A stretch of 64,000 bases of DNA from contig JAKITI010000005.1 in assembly GCA_021648145.1 (NCBI GenBank), positions 18,427-82,426 of the forward strand, given 5' to 3'. The notes below the pieces were generated by a model. The model was given only the letters and a program-made list of their open reading frames with translations, was not told the origin of the DNA and ran no database searches. Positions 23,982 through 33,193 of the stretch are shown piece after piece. Within the stretch, counting starts at the first letter, position 1. Each line of letters starts with the position of its first letter. This DNA is from Gammaproteobacteria bacterium. Its GTDB lineage: Bacteria; Pseudomonadota; Gammaproteobacteria; JAADGQ01. A program made the position numbers and the translations under genes.

Positions 23982-25274
23982 ATGTTCACTAAACTCTCAA
24001 AAACAATGTCCTGCTTAGGGCCGGGGCTTCTTTACGCGGGCGCAGCGGTCGGTGTATCGCATTTGGTCATGTCGACCAAAGCTGGAGCAAGCTATGAATT
24101 TTTGTTCCTGCTATTAATTCCTTTGATTCATTTGATCAAGTATCCATTTTATAAATTTGGCCCTCAATACACTGCGCTGACAGGGCGCAACATATTGCAT
24201 GGCTATCACGCATTGGGAAAATGGGCATTGGCGATTTATGTCATTATGACTATTTTATCCATGTGCCTGATTCAAGCCGCTGTCACCATCGTCACCAGCT
24301 CGATAGCCATTCACTTTTTTGGCCTGAATTTACCTGCTGAATATATGCCCCACATTCCAGCCATTATGGTGCTCATTGCCGCTGCCATCATTTTATATGT
24401 TGGGCAATACAGCCTGCTGGACAAGATGATGAAAGCTATCATCATTATTTTAACTCTGACCACCGTCACAGCATTAAGCATGGTTCTTTTAAGCACACAA
24501 GGCGATACTGACCCCAGCGCGACACCACTTTTCAAACTTTATGAACACGCCGACCTTATCTTTTTAGCGGCTTTCATTGGCTGGATGCCCGCACCGATGG
24601 ATGTCAGTGTTTGGCATTCTGTTTGGTCTGAGGAGAGCAACCGTAAAAATGGAAGTCGCTTGCCCATGCGCCAAGCGATGCTGGATTTTAGAGTTGGGTT
24701 TTTTGGTACGGCTCTTCTGGCAATGGCCTTTTTATCGCTCGGTGCAATGGTGATGTTTGGCAGTGGTGAGCCACCTTCACAAAGTGGCGCTGTATTTGCA
24801 GGTCAACTCATTGATATGTACACAAGCTCACTGGGAAGCTGGGCCTATCCGCTCATTGGTATAGCTGCGTTAGCGACCATGTTCAGCACAACATTAACGT
24901 GCCTGGATGCCTACCCCAGAACATTGGAAGAGAGCTATTTCATATGGAAAGGACAGGGGGAATATGAGTCGCGTCACGGCGCTACCAAAACTGTTTACCG
25001 CACTTTGCTGGCTGTTGCCGTTATAGGCACAATCACCATATTTCTAGTCATCAAAAACATATCCGGCGCGATGGGTTTGATTGTCACCGTCGCAACCGTT
25101 GTCTCCTTTATTTCAGCGCCCGTTATCGCCTACATCAACTATAAAGTGATGCATGGTGATACAATCAAAAAGGAAGATCGCCCCAATAAATTGATGACAC
25201 TATGGAGCCAGTCAGGAATCGCCATTATGACACTTTTCAGTCTAAGCTATCTGATCTTGATTATCACCAAATAG
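23982..25274 (+). CDS. NRAMP-superfamily transporter with non-canonical metal site
   Basis: 430 residues with about 11 hydrophobic helices. The family frame is clear: TM1 begins GPGLLYAGAAVG and TM6 contains FIGWMPAPMDVSVWHS. In Mn/Fe NRAMPs TM1 carries DPGN; here residues 24-27 are GVSH. In TM6 the usual MPH is MPAP (202-205). Both metal-ligand motifs are therefore replaced, placing the protein in a divergent NRAMP-related branch whose substrate may not be Mn or Fe. The upstream 260 bases hold only a weak overlapping ORF. It is convergent with a CbiL-like gene. Confidence 0.82.
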   Translation: MFTKLSKTMSCLGPGLLYAGAAVGVSHLVMSTKAGASYEFLFLLLIPLIHLIKYPFYKFGPQYTALTGRNILHGYHALGKWALAIYVIMTILSMCLIQAAVTIVTSSIAIHFFGLNLPAEYMPHIPAIMVLIAAAIILYVGQYSLLDKMMKAIIIILTLTTVTALSMVLLSTQGDTDPSATPLFKLYEHADLIFLAAFIGWMPAPMDVSVWHSVWSEESNRKNGSRLPMRQAMLDFRVGFFGTALLAMAFLSLGAMVMFGSGEPPSQSGAVFAGQLIDMYTSSLGSWAYPLIGIAALATMFSTTLTCLDAYPRTLEESYFIWKGQGEYESRHGATKTVYRTLLAVAVIGTITIFLVIKNISGAMGLIVTVATVVSFISAPVIAYINYKVMHGDTIKKEDRPNKLMTLWSQSGIAIMTLFSLSYLILIITK

Positions 25275-25296
25275 CAAGCCACCCACTGCTGGCTTT

Positions 25297-25314
25297 AGGA
25301 ACGTGCGCGTTCCT
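25297..25314. repeat. AGGAACG palindrome (repeat family, site A)
   Basis: AGGAACG, TGCG loop, CGTTCCT: a 7-bp hairpin between convergent genes that probably also acts as a terminator. The ends match the other AGGAACG elements at 25992, 36091 and 46337. The TTA next to its right arm (25314-25316) is the stop codon of the CbiL-like gene. Confidence 0.65.
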
Positions 25315-25925
25315 TATTGTTTACGCGCCTGAAAATAGAGTATGACACCGAGAATACCAAAAATAAAACCGATCCCTCCAATAATGTCACTCATTGATGC
25401 TTTTTTCTGCGCGTCTTCAAGACTTCTTATTAAAGGCGTATTAGCTTCATGAACCGCTTTATTGATCATGATCTGCAAAGCTTTTTCATCGAACCCTACT
25501 GCGGCTGAATGAGTGACCACTTCAGATTTTTCAGAAGTAACCGCTTGCGTTTGCACCAGCTCACTTGCGGCTGAAGTTGAAATAGCTGGAACAGAATTAT
25601 TCACCTCTTCCCACTCATCAGCCTTTAATTCATACTCCGTTTTATGCCCTAAACCCGCATCAAGTGTGATACGTAACGCGCCCTTATGAGTCGGTATAAA
25701 AGCAAACACTCCCTTATCATCTGTTTGGCCACTCAATAATAATTTATCTTGCTCATCATAAACAACAACCTCACTTTTTTGTGATTTTCTACCATCAGCA
25801 AAATAACCTTCAACAAAAACCTGACCCGCCTCTTGATAAACAAACATATTAACTTTATGTGCATATACCATCGAAGAAAGCATCGCTGATAATAAAAATA
25901 AGCTAACAATCATAAAAATCCGCAT
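25314..25925 (-). CDS. CbiL/NikL-like periplasmic protein of metal uptake
   Basis: About 203 residues. Signal peptide RIFMIVSLFLLSAMLSSMVY, with the mature N-terminus at AHKVNMFVY. A mature N-terminus near a His-containing AHxV motif is typical of CbiL/NikL components of Co/Ni ECF-type importers. An Ig-like domain (VEGYFADGRKSQKSEVVVYD, then FAFIPTHKGALRITLDAGL) is followed by a coiled segment and a C-terminal TM helix (GGIGFIFGILGVILYF). The start at 25925 has CGGAG about 9 bases before it. No cbiM/cbiQ/cbiO is in the window. Function in Co/Ni supply is inference. Confidence 0.65.
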   Translation of the reverse strand: MRIFMIVSLFLLSAMLSSMVYAHKVNMFVYQEAGQVFVEGYFADGRKSQKSEVVVYDEQDKLLLSGQTDDKGVFAFIPTHKGALRITLDAGLGHKTEYELKADEWEEVNNSVPAISTSAASELVQTQAVTSEKSEVVTHSAAVGFDEKALQIMINKAVHEANTPLIRSLEDAQKKASMSDIIGGIGFIFGILGVILYFQARKQ

Positions 25926-25989
25926 ACTGAAAACTCCGTGGTAGCACAAAAATAATTATCGTATTACGGAACCTGGTGTGAGTCAACTT

Positions 25990-26003
25990 TAAGGAACGAG
26001 CAC
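25990..26003 (+). repeat. Half-copy of the AGGAACG element (site B)
   Basis: Contains AGGAACGAGCAC (25992-26003), identical to the left end of the full element at 46337. No inverted partner is seen nearby. It lies between the CbiL-like start and the ptsH stop. Confidence 0.5.
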
Positions 26004-26019
26004 TTACAGGGTTTTAGGG

Positions 26020-26289
26020 TTATACCTCTTCACCAAAGCGATTTGAGACCAGCAAGATCAGCGCCTCAATGGCAGCATCCTCATCCTCTCCCTCTGTCAC
26101 CAAAAGTAACTCAGTGCCTTGGCTTGCCGCAAGCATCATTACGCCCATAATACTTTTACCATTGACTTTTTGATGCTCTCGCTCCAATACCACTTGGCTT
26201 TGATATTCTGCTGCCAGCTTCACAAAACACGCCGCTGCCCGTGCATGCAGACCCAGTTTATTGACAATGATGATTTTTTTTCGTTGCAT
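26020..26289 (-). CDS. ptsH: HPr-like phosphocarrier (PTS-Ntr NPr/PtsH)
   Basis: 89 residues. His15 in GLHARAAACF is the phospho-acceptor from EI or to EIIA; Ser46 in NGKSIMGVMML is the HprK target. Both sites are intact, so the protein can be regulated by the HprK encoded in the same cluster. The start coincides with the stop of the EIIA gene at 26289. No EI gene follows in the window. Confidence 0.93.
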   Translation of the reverse strand: MQRKKIIIVNKLGLHARAAACFVKLAAEYQSQVVLEREHQKVNGKSIMGVMMLAASQGTELLLVTEGEDEDAAIEALILLVSNRFGEEV

Positions 26290-26693
26290 TAATCCACGCC
26301 ATTGGAATCAAAAGAGACGATACCATTACGGCCACCTTGATAAGCCGCCACCGCAAGTTCTTTCAATTCAAGCTGGGAGTAATTAAAGATACGAATTAAC
26401 ATGGGTAAATTAACCCCAGCAATAACAGCTGAATTGACTGTTTCCGACACTAACTTGTTAGCAATATTACTTGGCGTAGAGCCGAACAGATCCGTTAACA
26501 CCAATACACCATGACCTGTATCCAGTGCTTGCAAGTATTGGCTCGATTTTTTCACCAAACCCTCAAAATTACTGCGTGGATATACAGATAAAACTTTTAC
26601 CGACAACGGAGATGATTTAAAGATATCCGAAGCAGCTTCAAGCAGAGCTTCTCCCACCTGATTATGTGCAATAACCAACAACCCCACACTCAT
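26289..26693 (-). CDS. Mannose-family PTS EIIA protein
   Basis: 134 residues with the EIIA-Man fold. His10 in LLVIAHNQVGEAL is the phosphorylation site, and LTDLFGSTPSNIANKL is the family signature. No EIIB, C or D partners are present, so it is probably regulatory and not part of a sugar permease. It overlaps rapZ by 4 bases and abuts ptsH, giving tight translational coupling. Confidence 0.92.
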   Translation of the reverse strand: MSVGLLVIAHNQVGEALLEAASDIFKSSPLSVKVLSVYPRSNFEGLVKKSSQYLQALDTGHGVLVLTDLFGSTPSNIANKLVSETVNSAVIAGVNLPMLIRIFNYSQLELKELAVAAYQGGRNGIVSFDSNGVD

Positions 26694-27580
26694 GATAAAT
26701 CCCTGTGCCGAACCAGCACATTATCTCTTTGCGCCTGAAAACAGTCTGTTATTCGTTGTGCAAGATAAACAGAGCGGTGTCGACCTCCCGTGCAACCAAT
26801 TGCTACATTCAAATAACTACGATTTTCTGCTTCAAAATGAGGTGCCCAATATTCAACAAAGTTTTTTACTTGGCCAAACATCTGCTCCACTAACTTCTGT
26901 TTTTTCAAAAAATTTATAACAGGTTGTTCAAGTCCAGTCATGGGTCTTAAGGCAGTTTCCCAATGAGGATTAGGCAAACAACGAACATCAAAAATAAAAT
27001 CAGTATCAACGGGAATACCATTTTTAAAACCAAATGATAAAAACAGCAGCGACATGGTCGATTCATCTGGCTTTCCAACAATGCGTTCTTGAACAACACT
27101 GCGCAGCTCATGGAGATTCGTGTGTGTTGTATCAATATGTAGATCAGCACCCTCAGAAATTACTTTTAACAGCTCTCGCTCAATCTTAAGCGCTTCTGCC
27201 AGTGAGACATCAGAGCGTGTTAATGGGTGTTTACGGCGTGTTTCACTAAATCGTTTTAGTAATTCAGTATCATCCGCATCCAGAAAAACAACCTCACAAG
27301 TAACCCCTTCAGATTTCAAGTCAGCAATAATTGCTGGAAAGTGTTGCAATCCACCCACAATATTACGCGCATCAATACCTACCGCCACATGGCTCAATGC
27401 TTTATTCACCTCTTCAGAGGAAGCCCCCCCTTGACGCAATATAATGCGTGCCTGCATTGCAAATTCAGAGAGCAGACCAAGCGGTAAGTTATCAATACAG
27501 TAATAGCCAAAATCTTCCATGGCCTGCAGTACGATACTTTTCCCCGACCCTGACAGGCCACTTATAATCGTCAATTTCAT
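26690..27580 (-). CDS. rapZ: RNase adapter / nucleotide-binding protein RapZ
   Basis: 296 residues. Walker A GLSGSGKS lies at the extreme N-terminus and the C-terminal GCTGGRHRSVYLAQR segment is conserved. In enterics it delivers the sRNA GlmZ to RNase E and senses glucosamine-6-phosphate, linking to wall and LPS precursor supply. It starts directly next to the hprK stop. Whether GlmZ-type sRNAs exist here cannot be told from this window. Confidence 0.95.
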   Translation of the reverse strand: MKLTIISGLSGSGKSIVLQAMEDFGYYCIDNLPLGLLSEFAMQARIILRQGGASSEEVNKALSHVAVGIDARNIVGGLQHFPAIIADLKSEGVTCEVVFLDADDTELLKRFSETRRKHPLTRSDVSLAEALKIERELLKVISEGADLHIDTTHTNLHELRSVVQERIVGKPDESTMSLLFLSFGFKNGIPVDTDFIFDVRCLPNPHWETALRPMTGLEQPVINFLKKQKLVEQMFGQVKNFVEYWAPHFEAENRSYLNVAIGCTGGRHRSVYLAQRITDCFQAQRDNVLVRHRDLS

Positions 27581-28522
27581 CTATTGTCCCTCAGCGATAC
27601 AGGCACGTTGTCGCTCCATAAAATGCTGGGCTGCATTATAACCACGATACGATAAAATATGATTACGTACAGCCCCCTCTACCAAAACAGCCAGACTACG
27701 ACCAGGGGCGACAGGCAAAGTAATTTGAGGGATATCAACATCTAATATAGAGCTCTGTTGACCACTGCCGTGTAATCGATCAATCTGGTTTAAATCTTCA
27801 TCCGTCATCTGTTTAAAGTGAATCACCAAACGTAAATATTTGCTCTGCTTAATTGCACTGTCACCAAACATTTCACGAACATTGATAACGCCCAAACCTC
27901 GCACTTCCAAAAAATCTTGTAGCACGGGAGGACACGCGCCACTCAAAGTATCCAAAGCAATGCGTGAAAATTCAGGTGCATCGTCTGCGATTAAACGATG
28001 CCCACGATTTAATAGTTCGAATGCCACTTCGCTTTTACCAATGCCACTATCCCCGGTAAGCAATACGCCAATACCGATCACTTCCATAAAAACACCATGC
28101 AACGTTGTTTTAGCTGCAAACCAGTTAAAAAGAGAGTAGCGAATACGCTCAATTAATACGTGACTGGAAACCTTTGATGAAATTAATGGAATTTTTTCTC
28201 TTGAAGCATACTCCATGAAGTCTTCACTCACCATTTCATTGTCAGCAAAAATTACCATGGCAGGCTGGCCAGCAAATAGTGCAGCTAATGTATCGTGATA
28301 GGAGTTTTTCTTTAAGCGCTTCAAATAAAGCAACTCGGTATGACCCAACACTTGAATTCGACTTGGATGAATTAAATTCAAATGCCCCACTAATACGGAG
28401 CTCGGTTTATCATCCAGACAAACCAAACGCTCTCCACCTTCGTGCCCAGCGTTCCAGACCCAATCCAGTTTGCCTTGTAATAGTTTAAAAAGTGTGTCGC
28501 TATTGAGAGGTGGGGGTATCAT
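27581..28522 (-). CDS. hprK: HPr kinase/phosphorylase HprK
   Basis: 313 residues. Phosphorylates and dephosphorylates HPr at Ser46. The N-terminal HprK domain is followed by the catalytic domain with LHGVFMEVIG (His142), Walker A GDSGIGKS (157-164), ADDAPEF, and the C-terminal PVAPGRSLAVLVE segment. Enteric bacteria lack it; many other proteobacteria keep it beside PtsN and EIIA. It overlaps ptsN by 23 bases. Confidence 0.94.
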   Translation of the reverse strand: MIPPPLNSDTLFKLLQGKLDWVWNAGHEGGERLVCLDDKPSSVLVGHLNLIHPSRIQVLGHTELLYLKRLKKNSYHDTLAALFAGQPAMVIFADNEMVSEDFMEYASREKIPLISSKVSSHVLIERIRYSLFNWFAAKTTLHGVFMEVIGIGVLLTGDSGIGKSEVAFELLNRGHRLIADDAPEFSRIALDTLSGACPPVLQDFLEVRGLGVINVREMFGDSAIKQSKYLRLVIHFKQMTDEDLNQIDRLHGSGQQSSILDVDIPQITLPVAPGRSLAVLVEGAVRNHILSYRGYNAAQHFMERQRACIAEGQ

Positions 28523-28985
28523 GAGTCAGTGGTTGCCATTGGGTCAGCAGGTCATGCAGAGATTGTCGTGATTTTGCAAGGCGTAACTGATCACACAAAG
28601 CTTTATCTTTGAACATCAGTGACAACTGAGCAAGCAATTTCAGATGGATTTCAGTCGAATCCTCAGGAACTAAAAGTGCGAATAAAAGATCCACACCCTC
28701 TCCATCTGGGGAGTCAAAATCAATACCTGACTCTAGCTGAACAAATGCCCCTAATACTGTTTTCAAGCCATTTATTCGGCCATGAGGAATCGCGATTCCA
28801 TAACCAATTCCAGTACTTCCCAAGCGCTCCCGTGAATGCAAGCTACTAAATACTTCCGGGGCAGAAATTTCTTCACTATTTTCGACCAATACATCTCCGA
28901 GCACTTCCAATGCCCGCTTACGACTTGCAGCACGAATGCCACAAGCCACATTGTCGGCAGACATAAAATCGGACAGCGGTATCAT
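28500..28985 (-). CDS. ptsN: Nitrogen-regulatory PTS EIIA (PtsN)
   Basis: 161 residues, EIIA-Fru/Ntr fold. His68 in GYGIAIPHGRING is the phosphorylation site. It regulates potassium transport, nitrogen balance and sigma-54-linked processes in other proteobacteria. It overlaps hpf by 4 bases upstream and hprK by 23 downstream, consistent with one polycistronic mRNA. Confidence 0.94.
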   Translation of the reverse strand: MIPLSDFMSADNVACGIRAASRKRALEVLGDVLVENSEEISAPEVFSSLHSRERLGSTGIGYGIAIPHGRINGLKTVLGAFVQLESGIDFDSPDGEGVDLLFALLVPEDSTEIHLKLLAQLSLMFKDKALCDQLRLAKSRQSLHDLLTQWQPLTHDTPTSQ

Positions 28986-29302
28986 TCTAATTCATCAATT
29001 TCTGGCTGTGGCCCACGATGACTCGACTGCTTTTCTTTATGTTTAATGAGTTGCCTATCCAGCTTTCCCGTTAAGGCATCAATAGAAACATACATATTTT
29101 CTCCTGCCGCATCAGCAAAAACAGTCCCGCCATTAACTTGTATTGTTGCTTCCGCTTTTTGAATTGATTTTTCTACACTGAGAATCACTTTCGCATTGCC
29201 TGCACGACTCATATGGCGACTCAAACGACTAAATTTTTCTTCTATATGGTTGCGCAGTGCTTCTGTAATTTCAACATGGTGTCCACTAATATTAATTTGC
29301 AT
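28982..29302 (-). CDS. hpf: Ribosome hibernation promoting factor, short form
   Basis: 106 residues with the HPF/YfiA fold (QINISGHHVEITEALRNHIE, then VNGGTVFADAAGENMYVSID). Stabilises inactive 100S ribosomes in stationary phase. The long C-terminal dimerisation domain is absent, so it is the short form. AGGAG precedes the start. It sits between rpoN and ptsN, the classical order. Confidence 0.94.
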   Translation of the reverse strand: MQINISGHHVEITEALRNHIEEKFSRLSRHMSRAGNAKVILSVEKSIQKAEATIQVNGGTVFADAAGENMYVSIDALTGKLDRQLIKHKEKQSSHRGPQPEIDELE

Positions 29303-29338
29303 TAAGTTATATCTCCTGTTGGTAATATAAAGTCATTC

Positions 29339-30826
29339 CTAAATGAACTGTTTTCGCTCTCTAAATGAAGGTACCGCCATCGCTTCACGATATTTTGCGA
29401 CCGTTCTACGTGCCACATTAATTCCTTCTTTTTCGATTAAACCTGCAATTTTACTGTCACTTAGAGGCTTATTTCCATTTTCATTCGCGATGAGTTTTTT
29501 AATTAAAGCACGTATTGCCGTAGACGAGCATGCGCCACCGTTCGCTGTACTCACATGGCTTGAGAAGAAGTATTTTAGTTCAAAAATCCCTCTAGGGGTA
29601 TGCATAAATTTTTGGGTGGTCACTCTTGATATTGTTGATTCGTGCATCTCTACCATTTCAGCTACATCATGCAGAACTAAAGGTACCATACCCTCCTCAC
29701 CTCGTTCAAAAAACTCCTGCTGACGTTCGACAATACTCGTCGCCACTTTTAACAACGTTTCATTACGGCTCTGTATACTCTTAATAAACCAGCGCGCTTC
29801 CTGCAAGTTATTTTTAAGGTATGTATTATCGGTACTGTTATCCGCACGTCGAACCAAGCCTGCATACTGAGCATTCACACGCAAACGTGGCAAACCTTCC
29901 TGATTCAAATCAACGCGCCAGACACCTTTGTGCTTTCTGACAAAAACATCAGGAATAACATACTCGGGTTGGCTTTGTGCAATTTGATAACCCGGACGAG
30001 GGTTTAAAGACTGAATCAAAGCAACAATTTCCTGTAGCTCATGCTGAGTTAACCGCATACGCCTCATAAGCTGTTTAAAATCACGATTTGCCAACAACTT
30101 CATGTACGTTTCCACCAGCAGCTGCGCCTGCGATAAGCCAGGAGACTGTGGATCCAGTGATTTTAATTGTAGCTGCAAACACTCTTTTAAATCACGCGCC
30201 GCCACACCTGGTGGGCCGTAACCTTGTATCGCATGCAGCACCGCTTCAACTTCATCCAGCTCAACCTCATACTCTTGCAGGTCGTGCCCCTGCTGAATTT
30301 CTTCCAGCGGTGTGTGTAAATAGCCACCTTCATCAATCGAGTCAATAATGGCGATTGCAATCGTCTGGTCTATTTCGCTAAACGGTGTGAGTTGAACATG
30401 CCATAAAAGATGATCAGCTAACGTCTGCCCTGTCACTGTAGAGCGATGGTCTTGTGGGTAGTCATCTGTATGAGCGCTACTCCCTGAAAAAGTCCGGTCA
30501 ACATCAAAGGTATCTTCCCAATGACTATCCATCGGGAGCTCTTCCGGGATTTCATTTGATGTTTCCAAGTCAACGGTTGCATCTTGAGAAGCACTTAGAA
30601 GTGGCTCTGTTTCTTGAACAGCCTCCGTTGTTTTACTGCCTATTTCCGAAGCTGGCCTGTTTTCCTGATGCTCTTCTTCCATTTCGAGCAAAGGGTTAGA
30701 TTCCAACGCTTCTTGAATTTCAGTCTGTAACTCTAACGAGGATAGCTGCAACAAGCGTATTGCCTGCTGCAACTGAGGTGTCATCGACAGTTGCTGGCCG
30801 ATTCGAAGTTGAAGTGATGGTTTCAT
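29339..30826 (-). CDS. rpoN: RNA polymerase sigma-54 factor RpoN
   Basis: 495 residues. Region I is Gln/Leu-rich ([20 protein letters not shown]) and contacts enhancer-binding activators. An acidic region II is followed by the core-binding domain. The HTH and the RpoN box [10 protein letters not shown] (472-481) bind the -24/-12 promoter. Gene order lptB-rpoN-hpf-ptsN is conserved across gammaproteobacteria. Confidence 0.97.
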   Translation of the reverse strand: MKPSLQLRIGQQLSMTPQLQQAIRLLQLSSLELQTEIQEALESNPLLEMEEEHQENRPASEIGSKTTEAVQETEPLLSASQDATVDLETSNEIPEELPMDSHWEDTFDVDRTFSGSSAHTDDYPQDHRSTVTGQTLADHLLWHVQLTPFSEIDQTIAIAIIDSIDEGGYLHTPLEEIQQGHDLQEYEVELDEVEAVLHAIQGYGPPGVAARDLKECLQLQLKSLDPQSPGLSQAQLLVETYMKLLANRDFKQLMRRMRLTQHELQEIVALIQSLNPRPGYQIAQSQPEYVIPDVFVRKHKGVWRVDLNQEGLPRLRVNAQYAGLVRRADNSTDNTYLKNNLQEARWFIKSIQSRNETLLKVATSIVERQQEFFERGEEGMVPLVLHDVAEMVEMHESTISRVTTQKFMHTPRGIFELKYFFSSHVSTANGGACSSTAIRALIKKLIANENGNKPLSDSKIAGLIEKEGINVARRTVAKYREAMAVPSFRERKQFI

Positions 30827-30888
30827 TGAATGTTATAAATTCATCCCGCTGAATTATTCATACCCATGTTAACTCCATTGTAACCTAC

Positions 30889-31614
30889 TCATAGATGAAA
30901 GCTATCCCCTAAATAAACACGTCGCACCTGTTCATCATCCAAAATAGCTTCAGGTGTTCCTTGTGCAATCACTCTTCCTTCATTCATGATATAGGCACGG
31001 CCACAGATGCCCAGTGTCTCTCTAACATTGTGATCGGTAATCAGTACCCCGATACCTTTATCTCTCAAGTGACCAATAATGCGCTGAATATCCAGCACTG
31101 AAATAGGATCAACCCCCGCAAAAGGTTCATCTAACAAAATAAATTTTGGGCGTGTCGCCAATGCGCGAGCAATTTCTACTCGCCGACGCTCACCACCCGA
31201 CAAACTCATACCTAATTGGTCGCGTATATGCGTAATATGCAGCTCTTCCAGCAACTCTTCCTGTTGCACCTTCTGATCGACGGAGGATAGCCCAGGGATT
31301 GTTTGCAAAATAGCCATAATATTATCGGCCACAGTCAGTTTTCTAAAAACCGATGCCTCCTGAGGCAGATACCCAACCCCTTTACGTGCACGCATATGCA
31401 TGGGCAAGTTTGTAATATCATCATCCCCCAGAGTGATTTTTCCACTATCACAGGGGACTAATCCAACAATCATGTAAAAGCAGGTTGTTTTCCCTGCGCC
31501 ATTAGGCCCTAACAAGCCAACGACCTCACCTCCATCAATTCGAACTGACACATCACTCACAGCTTTCCTGGAGCGGTAATGTTTAGCAAGCTGCTGCGCC
31601 TCAAGCCTACTCAT
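30889..31614 (-). CDS. lptB: LPS export ABC transporter ATPase LptB
   Basis: 241 residues. Walker [11 protein letters not shown]-loop [11 protein letters not shown], signature LSGGERRR, Walker [13 protein letters not shown] and switch His in [10 protein letters not shown]. Drives LPS extraction from the inner membrane with LptFG (not in the window). Its first base overlaps the lptA stop. Confidence 0.96.
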   Translation of the reverse strand: MSRLEAQQLAKHYRSRKAVSDVSVRIDGGEVVGLLGPNGAGKTTCFYMIVGLVPCDSGKITLGDDDITNLPMHMRARKGVGYLPQEASVFRKLTVADNIMAILQTIPGLSSVDQKVQQEELLEELHITHIRDQLGMSLSGGERRRVEIARALATRPKFILLDEPFAGVDPISVLDIQRIIGHLRDKGIGVLITDHNVRETLGICGRAYIMNEGRVIAQGTPEAILDDEQVRRVYLGDSFHL

Positions 31615-32132
31615 TATTTAGACTCGACATCTTTTTTTCGTGGCTGAATAATAACTTTTACTCGCTCCTGACTTCCTTCCACTCGCTTGGCATTCACTCT
31701 GTTATGGCGCATATCATACTCAATATAATCACCCATAAATTCATCAAAATCACGCCATAAGTGAGCTTTACCTTCAAAAATCAGTTGCTCTGTCTCCACA
31801 AGATATTCAAGCGTCTGAGCCTCGCCACGGATTTTTTGCATCACCCCTGATGATGCTTTTTTCAATGTTTGACTGAAACGTATTGGCTGACCTTTAGCGA
31901 TAATTTTTTCCAGATCCTGACCGCCAGTAACAACAATGCTATCCGCAAACAGCTCCATACTTCCTTGCTTTAAAGAGACATTGCCACGATATGTGCTGAT
32001 GTTTTTTTTCACATCAGCAATAAATTCATCCGCTTCAATATAGATAGGCTGCTGTTGATCACTCTCTAACGCCAATGCCATGACAGGAAAAAGCAACCAC
32101 CCGATAAAAATTAATTTAATGTAACGATTCAT
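31614..32132 (-). CDS. lptA: LPS periplasmic bridge protein LptA
   Basis: 172 residues. Signal peptide ([16 protein letters not shown]) and an OstA-type beta-jellyroll ([39 protein letters not shown]). Builds the protein bridge carrying LPS across the periplasm. It overlaps lptC by 17 bases and lptB by 1, so expression of the three is coupled. Confidence 0.93.
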   Translation of the reverse strand: MNRYIKLIFIGWLLFPVMALALESDQQQPIYIEADEFIADVKKNISTYRGNVSLKQGSMELFADSIVVTGGQDLEKIIAKGQPIRFSQTLKKASSGVMQKIRGEAQTLEYLVETEQLIFEGKAHLWRDFDEFMGDYIEYDMRHNRVNAKRVEGSQERVKVIIQPRKKDVESK

Positions 32133-32697
32133 AACGACCTCTGACTTGTGATAAAAATGTCAATCGTTCATTCAAAAGATCAGCTTGCATACCAACAGCT
32201 TTGATCTCACCCAATTCGTTTGTCAATGTGACGGGTTGATCTGTTTCAGCTTTTGATTGGTTCGGCCAAACAGTCAGTGTTTCAGTTTTTAAAGAAAATC
32301 CATCCGTCTCGCGAAATAGGTTCACATCACCGCGCAACTCAAATTGATCACCATCATTAATCACTGTTCCAGAATTCGCGCTAACCCGCCAAACCTGTTC
32401 GCCACTTTCAAACAAGTTGATCACCGGAAACTCCAATGTTGATCTATTGCTATCTGAGTAGTGATACAACATCGCAGCCGATAGTTCATAGTGAATTTGG
32501 CCAGTTTCATCCATTTTAGTGGATTTAAATTTTGAAAAAAAAGAGTCAGGCGTTTCATTGGTTTTTGGCGTAGTGTCCAAGACGGTCGGCTGTAAGCTTT
32601 TCCACCCCCAAACCACTGCAATCAACAAACCTACCACAAGCAGCCATCGGCTTAGCGCAACGTTTTTAAACGTTAATATATTTTTGAAGTTGAGCAT
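32116..32697 (-). CDS. lptC: LPS export protein LptC
   Basis: 193 residues. One N-terminal TM anchor (WLLVVGLLIAVVWGWKSL) and a periplasmic jellyroll with IHYELSAAMLYHYSDSNRS and ELRGDVNLFRETDGFSLKTE. Passes LPS from LptBFG to LptA. It overlaps kdsC by 32 bases. Confidence 0.92.
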   Translation of the reverse strand: MLNFKNILTFKNVALSRWLLVVGLLIAVVWGWKSLQPTVLDTTPKTNETPDSFFSKFKSTKMDETGQIHYELSAAMLYHYSDSNRSTLEFPVINLFESGEQVWRVSANSGTVINDGDQFELRGDVNLFRETDGFSLKTETLTVWPNQSKAETDQPVTLTNELGEIKAVGMQADLLNERLTFLSQVRGRYESLH

Positions 32698-33193
32698 CTA
32701 GTGTGCCCTGTGCTTTCATAATTAATTCACACGCATCCCGTGCTGCACCACACCCGCCATTACGGACTGTTTGCCAATGGCTGTATTGTTTTACATGCTC
32801 CTCCGCATCAGCAACGGCAATGGCTAACCCCACACGCCGCATAATTGCTAGATCAATAATATCATCACCGACATAAGCCACCTGCGTAGGCTCTAGCTGT
32901 GCTTTTTCCAATAAATTTTCAAATGCAGGAACTTTGTTCTGCTGCCCTTGGTAGACATATTCAACACCCAGTGCCTCCATGCGCAGAGCCACTGCTTTTG
33001 AACGCCGTGCAGTAATGATTCCAATGGACACTCCGCTTGACTGCAACATATTCATGCCGAGTCCATCGCGTACGTGAAACGTTTTGTACTCATCGCCTTC
33101 GTTACCAAAGTAGAGCCGACCGTCCGTCAAGACACCGTCAACATCAAAAATGACCAATCGAATCTTTGCCGCACGTTGATAAATATCATCCAT
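32666..33193 (-). CDS. kdsC: KDO-8-phosphate phosphatase KdsC
   Basis: About 175 residues, C-type HAD phosphatase without a cap. Catalytic VIFDVDGVLTDG, then GIITARRS and YVGDDIIDLAIM. Produces KDO for the LPS inner core. The ATG at 33193 has GGAG 7 bases upstream and overlaps the kdsD stop. Confidence 0.95.
   Translation of the reverse strand: MDDIYQRAAKIRLVIFDVDGVLTDGRLYFGNEGDEYKTFHVRDGLGMNMLQSSGVSIGIITARRSKAVALRMEALGVEYVYQGQQNKVPAFENLLEKAQLEPTQVAYVGDDIIDLAIMRRVGLAIAVADAEEHVKQYSHWQTVRNGGCGAARDACELIMKAQGTLDAQLQKYINV

Noticed and set aside
23750..23992. 80-codon plus-strand ORF before the NRAMP-like gene
   Set aside because: No ribosome-binding site, no recognisable motif, and it overlaps the start of the transporter gene. 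Treated as intergenic.
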